Assembly: GCA_020026375.1 (NCBI GenBank)
Contig: JAHHQN010000016.1
Location: 1 to 49,009, forward strand
Direction: 5' to 3'
Origin: Alistipes sp.
GTDB taxonomy: Bacteria > Bacteroidota > Bacteroidia > Bacteroidales > Rikenellaceae
Length of the DNA: 49,009 nucleotides
This document shows positions 42,305 to 49,009 of this stretch, in pieces. Under the pieces are notes generated by a model. The model did not search any database. It was not told where the DNA came from and saw only the letters and a program-made list of their open reading frames with translations. A program made the translations under genes and the position numbers. The stretch's first letter is position 1, and each line of letters starts with the position of its first letter.

Positions 42305-44293
42305 ATGCGGAGATACATTATAGCCATATTGTTGTGCGCCACCCTGTTGTGGTTCCACGACGCCCACGCCCAATACAACAAGGAATACTTCTTCTGGGTG
42401 GGGCAGCGGTGTATGATGGACAACAACTATCAGGAGGCTATCCGCACACTCAACACCCTGCTCCGATTCGATGAAGATGCCTACGAGGGCTACTTCCTCC
42501 GCGGTATCGCCAAATACAACCTCGACGACCTGATGGGTGCCGAGGCCGACTTCTCCACCGCCATCGAGAAGAACCCGGTCTACACCCAGGCCTACACCTA
42601 CCGTGCCATCGCCCGCTCGCGTCTGGGCAACTACGACGATGCACTGAAGGATTTCCGCGAGGCCATCGAGCTGCGTCCCGACCTGCCGGGTCCCTATTAC
42701 AGCCGCGGCGTCACCCGTCTGCTCAACCAGCAGTTCGAGGAGGCGGTCGAGGACTTCGACATGTTTATCCGTCAGGAGAACAAGGTGGCCGACGCCTACA
42801 TCTGCCGCGGTCTGAGCTACCTGAACCTCAAGGACACGGTGCGCGCCTACGAGAACTTCAACACCGCCATACGCACCAACCGCGAGAACCCCAACGGCTA
42901 CAACCGCCGCGGTGCGCTCTACATGCAGCAGGAACGCAACAAGGAGGCCGAGGAGGATTTCAACAAGGCCATTGCCTGCGATTCGACCTATGTGTTGTCG
43001 TTCTTCAACCGTGCGATGGTCTACTCGTCGACCCACCGCCCCACACAGGCCCTGCGCGACTTCACACGCGTCATCGAGCTGGACTCCACCAACTCGCTCG
43101 CCTACTTCAACCGTGCCATGCTGCGCGCTCAGGTGGGCGACTACAACCGCGCACTCGACGACTACAACAAGGTGGCTCTCTACTCGCCCAACAACGTGCT
43201 GGTCTACTACAACCGCGCCAATGTCCACTCCTATCTGGGTGATTTGCACAAGGCGGTGGAGGACTACACCGCAGCCATACGTCTCTACCCCGATTTTGCC
43301 AACGCCTACATCTACCGCGGCCGCCTGAGAGAGCTGCTGCGCGACACCAGGGGCGCGAAATCGGACCGCGAGACGGCACAGAAGAAGATTGCCGCCTACC
43401 GCGCGCGTCTCAACGACAGCACCTACTCCATCTATGCCGACACCACACAGAAGTTCGACCGTCTGTTGTCGTTCGACAGCAAGTTCTCGGGCAAGAACTT
43501 CGACAACATCGCCGCACACAGCGATGCCCACGACCAGATGCGTCTGCTGCCCCTCTTCAAGTTCACACTCATGCAGCCCGACTCGCTGCCCCGCACGGCA
43601 ACCTACCATCTGCAACGCGTGGAGGACTTCCGCCACAGCATCGGCAACCGCTATCTGACCCTCTCGTGGAAGCAGAGCGACCTGGCGGCCGACTCGCTGG
43701 TGGTCATGGACAAGGACTATGTGCAGCAGCTGCGCGACAACCCGCCCTCATGGCAGTTGCTCTTCGCGCGAGGTGTCACCCAGTCGCTCATCAAGCAGTA
43801 CACCAATTCGGTGAACACCTACTCGCAGGCCATAGACCTCAACCCCACCAACCCGTTCCTCTACCTCAACCGTTCGACCACCCGGGCCGAAATGATCGAT
43901 TTCATCTCGTCGATAGACAACTCCTATCAGCAGATTACCATCGACTCCGACCCGGCCAACCGACTCAACAACAACTCGAAGAGGACCTACAACTACGACG
44001 AGGCCATCGCCGACCTGAACAAGGCCATCAAGCTCTTCCCGCAATTCGCCCACGCGTATTACAACAGAGCCAACCTGAAAGCCTCGTCGGGTGCACTGCC
44101 CGAAGCCTTCGAAGACTACTCGAAGGCCATAGAGCTCAATCCCTCGTTCGCCGAGGCATACTACAACCGCGGTGTAATCCAGATTTTCATGAAGGATACC
44201 CGAAAAGGCTGTCTCGACATCTCGAAGGCCGGTGAGCTGGGTATCGGCGAGGCCTACGAGATACTGAAACAATACGCTCAGACGGACAACTAA
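42305..44293 (+). CDS. Secreted tetratricopeptide-repeat protein
   Basis: Probable protein-protein interaction scaffold in the periplasm. The ATG at 42305 gives 662 residues with a signal peptide (MRRYIIAILLCATLLWFHDAHA-Q). About nine to ten TPR units cover residues 25-345, with the repeated pattern AYxNRA/AxxD such as YYSRGVTRLLNQQFEEAVED and YFNRAMLRAQVGDYNRALDD. A non-repeat middle segment (about 360-480, DTTQKFDRLLSFDSKF) follows, then further TPR units to the C terminus (AYYNRANLKASSGALPEAFED). A catalytic domain is not visible. It is 21 bases upstream of the MFS gene and probably cotranscribed. Confidence 0.9.
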   Translation: MRRYIIAILLCATLLWFHDAHAQYNKEYFFWVGQRCMMDNNYQEAIRTLNTLLRFDEDAYEGYFLRGIAKYNLDDLMGAEADFSTAIEKNPVYTQAYTYRAIARSRLGNYDDALKDFREAIELRPDLPGPYYSRGVTRLLNQQFEEAVEDFDMFIRQENKVADAYICRGLSYLNLKDTVRAYENFNTAIRTNRENPNGYNRRGALYMQQERNKEAEEDFNKAIACDSTYVLSFFNRAMVYSSTHRPTQALRDFTRVIELDSTNSLAYFNRAMLRAQVGDYNRALDDYNKVALYSPNNVLVYYNRANVHSYLGDLHKAVEDYTAAIRLYPDFANAYIYRGRLRELLRDTRGAKSDRETAQKKIAAYRARLNDSTYSIYADTTQKFDRLLSFDSKFSGKNFDNIAAHSDAHDQMRLLPLFKFTLMQPDSLPRTATYHLQRVEDFRHSIGNRYLTLSWKQSDLAADSLVVMDKDYVQQLRDNPPSWQLLFARGVTQSLIKQYTNSVNTYSQAIDLNPTNPFLYLNRSTTRAEMIDFISSIDNSYQQITIDSDPANRLNNNSKRTYNYDEAIADLNKAIKLFPQFAHAYYNRANLKASSGALPEAFEDYSKAIELNPSFAEAYYNRGVIQIFMKDTRKGCLDISKAGELGIGEAYEILKQYAQTDN

Positions 44294-44314
44294 CTTAATT
44301 AACAATTCATAAAA

Positions 44315-45706
44315 ATGGTAGAAACTATCCAACACAAACTCAACGACTCATTTGTAGCAAGATGGGCTGCGTTGATTCTGATTGCGCTGATGATGTTCTT
44401 CGGCTACATGTTCGTCGACGTCATGTCTCCGCTTCAGACCATGATTGAGACACAGAGAGGTTGGACTCCCGACGTATTCGGCATGTACGGAAGCTCGGAG
44501 TTTATCCTCAACGTGTTCGGTTTCCTGATTCTGGCAGGTATTATCCTCGACAAGATGGGTGTGCGCTTCACCGGCGTGTTGTCGGCATCGCTCATGCTCG
44601 CAGGTGCCTGCATCAAGTATTACGCCATCAGCGACGCCTTCATCGGCACCGGTCTGGAGTCGTGGCTCAACTCGTGGTGGACCTCGTTCCCCGCATCGGC
44701 CAAGCTCGCCTGTCTGGGCTTCATGACCTTCGGCTGCGGTTGCGAAATGGCCGGTATCACCGTATCGAAGGCCATCGCCAAGTGGTTCGAGGGTAAGGAA
44801 ATGGCACTGGCCATGGGTCTGGAAATGGCCATCGCCCGTGTGGGCGTGTTCGCCATCTTCTCCATCTCGCCCGCACTGGCCAACATGGGCGACCCCACCG
44901 TGGTGCGTCCCGTGGCATTCTGCACCGCCCTGCTCTTCATCGGTCTGATTACCTTCTCGGTATTCACCTTCATGGACCGCAAGCTCGATGCCCAGCTGGG
45001 CATCAAGGTGGGTCAGGACGTCAACCCCGAAGACCAGTTCAAGGTGAGCGACATCGGCAATATCCTGGGCAGCAAGGTGTTCTGGATCATCGCTCTGCTG
45101 TGTGTACTCTACTACTCGGCCATCTTCCCCTTCCAGCGTTTCGCCACCGGCATGCTGGAGACCAACCTCAAGATCTCGTCGGAGACCGCGGCCAACATCT
45201 TCCGCTGGTTCCCCATGGGTGCCGCAGCCATCACCCCCTTCCTGGGCGGTTATCTCGACCACAAGGGAAAGGGCGCGTCGATGCTCATCTTCGGCGCCAT
45301 TCTGATGACGGTCTGCCACCTGACTTTCGCCGTGGTGCTGCCCGCCTTCCCCAGCAAGGTCATCGCCTATCTGGCCATCGTGGTACTGGGCATCTCCTTC
45401 TCGCTGGTGCCTGCCGCCCTGTGGCCTTCGGTTGCCAAAATCATGCCTTCACGTTATCTGGGTTCGGCCTACTCGCTGATTTTCTGGATTCAGAACATCG
45501 GTCTCTGCCTCTTCCCCATGATTTTCGGTTTCGCACTGTCGTACTTCAACGAGGGTCGCGCCGCTCAGGGTCTGGCTTACGACTACACACGCCCGATGCT
45601 GATTTTCGTGGCTTGCGGTGTGGCTGCCCTGCTGCTCGGCCTGGTGCTCAAGCGCGAGGACAAGAAGAAGGGCTACGGTCTGGAACTGCCCAACATCAAG
45701 AAGTAA
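44315..45706 (+). CDS. Major facilitator superfamily transporter
   Basis: Inner-membrane secondary transporter of unknown substrate. The 463 residues have 12 predicted helices, starting after a short polar N terminus, with the loop motif LDKMGVRFTGV after helix 2 and a second half with GGYLDHKGKGASM. The N-terminal ALILIALMMFFGYMFVDVMS and the sequence WTPDVFGMYGSSEFILNVFG resemble the MFSD1-like group of MFS proteins, but this is only a resemblance. It is downstream of the TPR gene in the same transcript and ends at a bidirectional terminator. Confidence 0.9.
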   Translation: MVETIQHKLNDSFVARWAALILIALMMFFGYMFVDVMSPLQTMIETQRGWTPDVFGMYGSSEFILNVFGFLILAGIILDKMGVRFTGVLSASLMLAGACIKYYAISDAFIGTGLESWLNSWWTSFPASAKLACLGFMTFGCGCEMAGITVSKAIAKWFEGKEMALAMGLEMAIARVGVFAIFSISPALANMGDPTVVRPVAFCTALLFIGLITFSVFTFMDRKLDAQLGIKVGQDVNPEDQFKVSDIGNILGSKVFWIIALLCVLYYSAIFPFQRFATGMLETNLKISSETAANIFRWFPMGAAAITPFLGGYLDHKGKGASMLIFGAILMTVCHLTFAVVLPAFPSKVIAYLAIVVLGISFSLVPAALWPSVAKIMPSRYLGSAYSLIFWIQNIGLCLFPMIFGFALSYFNEGRAAQGLAYDYTRPMLIFVACGVAALLLGLVLKREDKKKGYGLELPNIKK

Positions 45707-45730
45707 ACCACCCCGAAAGGGACTTCATAA

Positions 45731-45764
45731 GAAAAGCCGGATTGCAGTTGCAATCCGGCTTTTC
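45731..45764. terminator. Bidirectional terminator between the MFS and GT4 genes
   Basis: Perfect 16-base arms (45731-45746 and 45749-45764) with a two-base GT centre, flanked by four A and four T inside the arms. It serves two convergent genes. Confidence 0.92.
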
Positions 45765-45861
45765 ACGTATCTGTCCGTACCCCCAATCGTGGGCTGGAAC
45801 GAACCGCAGGGGGCAGGGGCACCGCCCGCCGCGGCGAGCCTTTGCCGCCACAGGGCAAGAG

Positions 45862-46998
45862 TTATTTCACAAGGTCGTAGACTTCGGTGATGCGCGTACA
45901 CATCTCCTCCCATGAGAAGCGTTTGCGTTCCTCGACACAATTCTCGCGGAAACGCTCCAGCGTGTCGTCCTCCCAGATGCGTTCCACGGCACGGGCCACC
46001 CCCTCGGCGGTCGGTTCGGCCACATAACCCACCCGTCCGTCGGGGACGATTTCGGGCAGACCGCCCACCCGTGTGACAATCATCGGCGTGCAGAACTGAT
46101 AGGCAATCTGTGTCACGCCGCTCTGCGTAGCGGTCTTGTAGGGCTGAATGACAAAGTCGGCCAGCGAGAAGTAGTGTTTCACCTCCTCGTCGGGAATGAA
46201 GTGGTCGTGGAGAATCACCTCGTCGGCCAGTCCGTGGCGCGCGATGTACTCCACATAAGGCTCGCGCGCGGTGTAGAACTCACCGGCCACAATGAGCCGA
46301 CGGCCTGCCCTCCTGCCCTCCGCGCGGAGCTTTACCCACGCCTCGAGCAGGATATCCAGCCCCTTGTAGTCGCGAATCAGTCCGAAGAAGAGGGCGTAGC
46401 GGTGTGAAGGGTCGAGTCGCAGCCTGCGGCACGCCTCCTCGCGGCCGACACGCTCCCCGAAATTCTCGAACAGAGGGTGGGGCGAGAACAATGCCGGCGC
46501 GGAGGTGTAGGCCTTCAGCTCGCCATGCACCTGCTCCGACATGTAGACGAAGCCGTCCACCGCACGCAGGAAATAGCGATTGAAGGGGCGGTCGACCAGA
46601 TGATGCTCGTGGGGTTCGACATTGTCAATCTGGCAAAGCACCTTCGTGTGGCCGTTGCGACGGGCAAGGCGGGCTATCGTACCGAAGCAGGGCGCCATGA
46701 AGGGCGTCCAGTACTTCAGCAACACGAAGTCGGGCTTCTCACGGCAGATGCGCCGTCCCACCCTCCACCAGTTGAAGGGATTGACGGTGTTGACCGCACG
46801 CGTGATGTCCAAATCCTGCGGTGCCGGGGTGTCGAGCGTCTGGCTCTTGCCCGGAAAGAGCAGCGAGGGATATTGCAGGGTGAAGGTGAGCAACCCCACC
46901 TGATGGCCGCGCGACAAAAAGGTGCGCGCCATAATCTGCATGATGGAGGCCAGACCGCCGCGGTAAGGGTGGGCAGGCCCCAATATGGTAATCTTCAT
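45862..46998 (-). CDS. GT4-family glycosyltransferase
   Basis: Retaining glycosyltransferase of the GT-B fold, likely acting on lipid or polysaccharide precursors at the membrane. The ATG at 46998 gives 378 residues starting MKITILGPAHPYRGGLASIM, the N-terminal glycine loop. In the C-terminal half are FFGLIRDYKGLDILLEAW and KHYFSLADFVIQPYKTATQSG, followed by VTRVGGLPEIV, the donor-binding region. The sugar donor and acceptor are unknown. It begins 11 bases after the thioesterase stop, so both are in one operon. Confidence 0.92.
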   Translation of the reverse strand: MKITILGPAHPYRGGLASIMQIMARTFLSRGHQVGLLTFTLQYPSLLFPGKSQTLDTPAPQDLDITRAVNTVNPFNWWRVGRRICREKPDFVLLKYWTPFMAPCFGTIARLARRNGHTKVLCQIDNVEPHEHHLVDRPFNRYFLRAVDGFVYMSEQVHGELKAYTSAPALFSPHPLFENFGERVGREEACRRLRLDPSHRYALFFGLIRDYKGLDILLEAWVKLRAEGRRAGRRLIVAGEFYTAREPYVEYIARHGLADEVILHDHFIPDEEVKHYFSLADFVIQPYKTATQSGVTQIAYQFCTPMIVTRVGGLPEIVPDGRVGYVAEPTAEGVARAVERIWEDDTLERFRENCVEERKRFSWEEMCTRITEVYDLVK

Positions 46999-47009
46999 AG
47001 GCCGCTCCC

Positions 47010-47741
47010 CTACTTTGACCACTCGATGGCGGCACGCACGGCCACCACACCCTCGTCGGTCGTTATTTCGAAGAGCGCCACGCCGTCGCGCAGTTCGCAA
47101 CCCACCTCCAGAGTCTGGCCGAAGCGGCTCTCCTTGAGGAAATGGATATCGAGACGGTATTTGAAGTCGCCCTCCAGCACCTCGAGGGGCAGCATGTCAA
47201 TCATCATGTCGAAGTAACGCATGGTGTTGACATGGCGGTTGAAGTCGATGTCGCTATACACAATCTTGTGGGTGGTGGTGGCCGTGGGGGTCACGTTACG
47301 CACCTTGCGCGGACGCTCCACGGGCGAGGGTTCCTCGACCATGGCATCGTGATGCTCCCGACCCACCCACGACAGGTCGACCGCCGTGCGTTTCTCCAGA
47401 TCAATCATCGCCCACTGCGACACCGCCGCACCGAACACCTCGCCTGCCGCATCGGTGAGGGTGAAATTACGGGTCGAGAGCAGACGGCCATAGTCGCTGA
47501 TCCATGTGGCCACGGTGTATTCCTCATACTGGCGCGGACGACGGTAGAACTCGAAGGCGATACGCGACAGCACCCATGTGTGGTTGTCGGCATTGAGTGC
47601 ATCGACACCGAAGCCCTTGCCGTGGGCGTCCTTGCCGGCGATATTGAGAATCTGCCACCCCAGCGAAGGGAGGGTCTCACGCAGGGTGAAATCGACCTTC
47701 TGCGGTTCGGCACAACATTGGTAGAGTGTTTTTTCAGCCAT
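47010..47741 (-). CDS. Acyl-ACP thioesterase (FatA/TesA-like double hot-dog)
   Basis: Hydrolyses acyl-ACP to free fatty acids, or releases acyl chains for lipid synthesis. The 243 residues have two hot-dog domains. The first ends near residue 130. The second contains SDIDFNRHVNTMRYFDMMID, with Asp166, Asn168 and His170, the family's catalytic residues. The N-terminal part contains the conserved WVLSRIAFEFYRRPRQYEEYTVATW region. It is the first gene of a two-gene operon with the glycosyltransferase; this pairing suggests a role in lipid-linked glycan or glycolipid synthesis, which is inference. Confidence 0.93.
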   Translation of the reverse strand: MAEKTLYQCCAEPQKVDFTLRETLPSLGWQILNIAGKDAHGKGFGVDALNADNHTWVLSRIAFEFYRRPRQYEEYTVATWISDYGRLLSTRNFTLTDAAGEVFGAAVSQWAMIDLEKRTAVDLSWVGREHHDAMVEEPSPVERPRKVRNVTPTATTTHKIVYSDIDFNRHVNTMRYFDMMIDMLPLEVLEGDFKYRLDIHFLKESRFGQTLEVGCELRDGVALFEITTDEGVVAVRAAIEWSK

Positions 47742-47770
47742 ATATTCGTTGGTTTTAGTCTTATGAAAGA

Positions 47771-47778
47771 CAAATATA
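47771..47778 (-). promoter_or_regulatory. -7 box of the thioesterase-GT4 operon
   Basis: Minus strand TATATTTG fits TAnnTTTG and lies 29 bases before the ATG. No clear -33 element was seen. Confidence 0.65.
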
Positions 47779-47836
47779 CGAAAAAACAGACAGATAAAAA
47801 ATCACGGGACAAGCATTACAAATGAAAATTTTCTCC

Positions 47837-47844
47837 TATATTTG
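47837..47844 (+). promoter_or_regulatory. -7 box upstream of the recombinase remnant
   Basis: TATATTTG fits TAnnTTTG and lies 28 bases before the first ATG at 47873. It sits divergent to the promoter at 47771-47778 and marks the start of the AT-rich, probably foreign segment. Confidence 0.6.
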
Positions 47845-47872
47845 AGGGAAGAAACATTCACCCCCAAAAGGT

Positions 47873-48196
47873 ATGGACAAACAATGGCTGCAACACAACC
47901 CGTCAGCCTCGTATCCGAAGGAAAAGGCCGGCAGACACTGCATAAAAACAGATTATGCAGACCTGTTTCGACCTGTCTGTCAATCGTATGCCAACCGCTC
48001 ACATCTGCTCTTTTTCCCTGATTCCGACCGAACATATTCTCACAGTTTCCGTCCGCAAAAGAGAGTTTCCCTGTCGGACGGCCATCTTGAACTGTCGGGT
48101 CATAATGACATCAAGACCACCTCTATTTATCTTCATGTGACGAGTGCGCACAAATCGAGCATACCCAATCCGCTTGATTCACTGGATGATTCATAG
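47873..48196 (+). pseudogene. Remnant of a tyrosine recombinase (frameshifted)
   Basis: Pieces of a tyrosine recombinase C-terminal half are spread over two frames. In the frame of an ATG at 47884 there is VSEGKGRQT..., matching the usual GKG turn, ending at ALFP then a stop near 48020. In the frame of an ATG at 47873 there follow FFPDSDRTYSHSF and then GHNDIKTTSIYLHVTS. That stretch is the GH-x-x-TT-x-x-Y active-site block, with its His and the nucleophile Tyr, and it ends PNPLDSLD. The catalytic arginines are not recognisable, and the piece is far shorter than a functional enzyme (about 300 residues). It therefore looks like a decayed copy, with at least one frameshift and internal loss. 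The closing IPNPLDSL is typical of Bacteroidota recombinases of this type. Confidence 0.7.
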
Positions 48197-48307
48197 GGTG
48201 CAGCTATTGAAGATTGGGAAACACACCTGTAAGGTGCAGGTTATCGAAATATCCTACACTTAAAGGTACATTTATAAACATCATTATCAACCATAAAACG
48301 TAGAAAT

Positions 48308-48898
48308 ATGTACGAAGAATTTTTAGAAAAAAGCCTCAATAGTAAGAGGCAAGCAGTAGATGATACTTTTATTGCTAAATATGCTGATTTGTCTTATCCC
48401 GAACTGAATACTTTATGGCAGGAGGTCGGGTTGGGAAGTTATTGTAATGGACTGTTTAAGCTCATCAATCCGTCCGATTATCAGAATGTGATAAACTCTT
48501 GTTTTGAAAAGGAGGATGACCAATCATTTCTACCATTCATGTGTACGGCTTTCGGAGATCTCTTTGCTTATGTAAAGAATCCGAGACTGAATAATTACGT
48601 TGTTTATCTGAATGTCAGATACGGAACATATTTAATACTTCCCGCCAATCTTCGTGCGATTTTTAATAAGGTCATGGTAAATGAAAGTTTCTTGAAAGGC
48701 TGGTTTGATTTAGAAAATTATCCTGTAATACAGGAGAAACTCGGAACTCCAGACTATGACGAGTGTTTCGGATATTCTCTACTTTTGGCTTTGGGAGGAA
48801 GTGAGGATATTGAAAACATCAAGATAGTCAAGACCATTCCGTACATAGACATTTGTACCCAAACAATCGGCGAATTTGAAGTTGCAGATAAATGGTGA
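48308..48898 (+). CDS. Putative immunity protein, GAD-like/DUF1851 (Tdi1-type)
   Basis: The 196-residue protein has no signal peptide or membrane segment. It begins with a GAD-like part: ADLSYPELNTLWQEVGLGSYCNGLFKLINPSDYQNVI. A DUF1851/Tdi1-like part follows: PFMCTAFGDLFAYVKNPRLNNYV, then YDECFGYSLLLALGGSEDIENIKIVK and a final IDICTQTIGEF. This combination occurs in immunity proteins against type VI secretion or polymorphic toxins; no toxin is visible next to it. It is strikingly AT-rich: 19 of 60 bases in 48361-48420 are G or C, against 43 of 60 in 47281-47340. It follows a recombinase remnant and precedes another open frame start, as in acquired immunity gene clusters. The family match is by motif reading only, so function is inferred. 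Confidence 0.7.
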   Translation: MYEEFLEKSLNSKRQAVDDTFIAKYADLSYPELNTLWQEVGLGSYCNGLFKLINPSDYQNVINSCFEKEDDQSFLPFMCTAFGDLFAYVKNPRLNNYVVYLNVRYGTYLILPANLRAIFNKVMVNESFLKGWFDLENYPVIQEKLGTPDYDECFGYSLLLALGGSEDIENIKIVKTIPYIDICTQTIGEFEVADKW

Positions 48899-48920
48899 AT
48901 ATAGAATAGGTTGATAACGA

Positions 48921-48949
48921 AGCAGGATAACGGCAAGCCGTTCCCTGCT
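48921..48949 (+). repeat. Inter-gene hairpin in the AT-rich segment
   Basis: AGCAGG (48921-48926) pairs with CCTGCT (48944-48949) and ACGGC (48930-48934) with GCCGT (48937-48941), separated by a small internal loop. No T run follows, so it is not a standard terminator. It may be the recurrent structured spacer between cassette-like genes. Confidence 0.55.
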
Positions 48950-48979
48950 GAACCATTAGTCACAATAAAATAAAAAAAT

Positions 48980-49009
48980 ATGGGAACTATAAGATGTGGA
49001 TTTTGGAAA
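48980..49009 (+). CDS. Start of a further gene, cut by the window end
   Basis: An ATG preceded by an A-rich stretch opens a frame reading MGTIRCGFWK up to the last base. A-rich upstream sequence is typical of start sites in this phylum. Only ten codons are visible, so neither product nor reality as a gene can be confirmed. Its position suggests the next member of the AT-rich gene cluster. Confidence 0.45.
   Translation, partial: MGTIRCGFWK

Noticed and set aside
1..49009. CRISPR arrays, complete insertion sequences, rRNA genes or a replication origin
   Set aside because: No regularly spaced repeats with unique spacers, no intact transposase, no rRNA segments and no dnaA-box cluster were noticed in the window.

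Overview
The window is chromosomal DNA from a GC-rich member of the Bacteroidales, most likely a gut Rikenellaceae such as Alistipes. The phylum call rests on repeated Bacteroidota-type promoters (TAnnTTTG at -7, TTTG-like about 20 bases upstream), very few Shine-Dalgarno sites, secreted host-glycan hydrolases, a Na+-pumping methylmalonyl-CoA decarboxylase operon and an OmpA-type porin. The genus is inferred from GC content and gene style only. Coding density is high. Most convergent gene ends share strong, often bidirectional, intrinsic terminators.

Layout. 1-450: an octanucleotide tandem repeat running off the left edge, AT-rich spacer and a terminator. 451-4365 (minus): a GH20 hexosaminidase lipoprotein and a Ser-type sulfatase. 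4752-8129 (plus): an OmpA-family protein and a large lipoprotein with duplicated OB-fold-like modules. 8321-11413 (minus): a secreted C69 dipeptidase and dihydrolipoyl dehydrogenase. 11544-15747: a PLP-homeostasis protein (plus), ffh (minus), an FlK-like thioesterase (plus) and nhaD (minus). 15906-15976: tRNA-Gln(TTG). 16199-23184: AddB-like nuclease/helicase and a DUF2807 protein on minus, with AddA-like helicase-nuclease divergent on plus. 23496-26253 (minus): rplM-rpsI-rpsB-tsf with a structured leader before rpsB. 26643-30765 (minus): mce-mmdA-oadG-biotin carrier-oadB. 31194-32776 (plus): a monothiol thioredoxin-like protein and MeaB. 32856-34834: an MBL hydrolase, a Fur-family repressor and a GNAT acetyltransferase. 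34834-41104 (minus): a sialidase, GH20 hexosaminidase and GH2 beta-mannosidase operon. 41287-45706 (plus): era, a TPR protein and an MFS transporter. 45862-47741 (minus): acyl-ACP thioesterase and a GT4 glycosyltransferase. 47837-49009 (plus): an AT-rich foreign segment.

How the genes fit together. The two glycoside hydrolase blocks would strip sialic acid, (sulfated) N-acetylhexosamine and mannose from mucins or N-glycans. The mce/mmd operon and MeaB serve the succinate-to-propionate route with Na+ export; NhaD exchanges Na+ for H+. AddAB handles double-strand break resection.

The most interesting region is the right end. GC drops sharply, a promoter precedes a frameshifted tyrosine-recombinase remnant, then comes an AT-rich gene resembling GAD-like/DUF1851 (Tdi1-type) immunity proteins, then a hairpin and the start of another gene. 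This looks like the beginning of a recombinase-associated acquired interbacterial defence cluster, cut off by the window edge.
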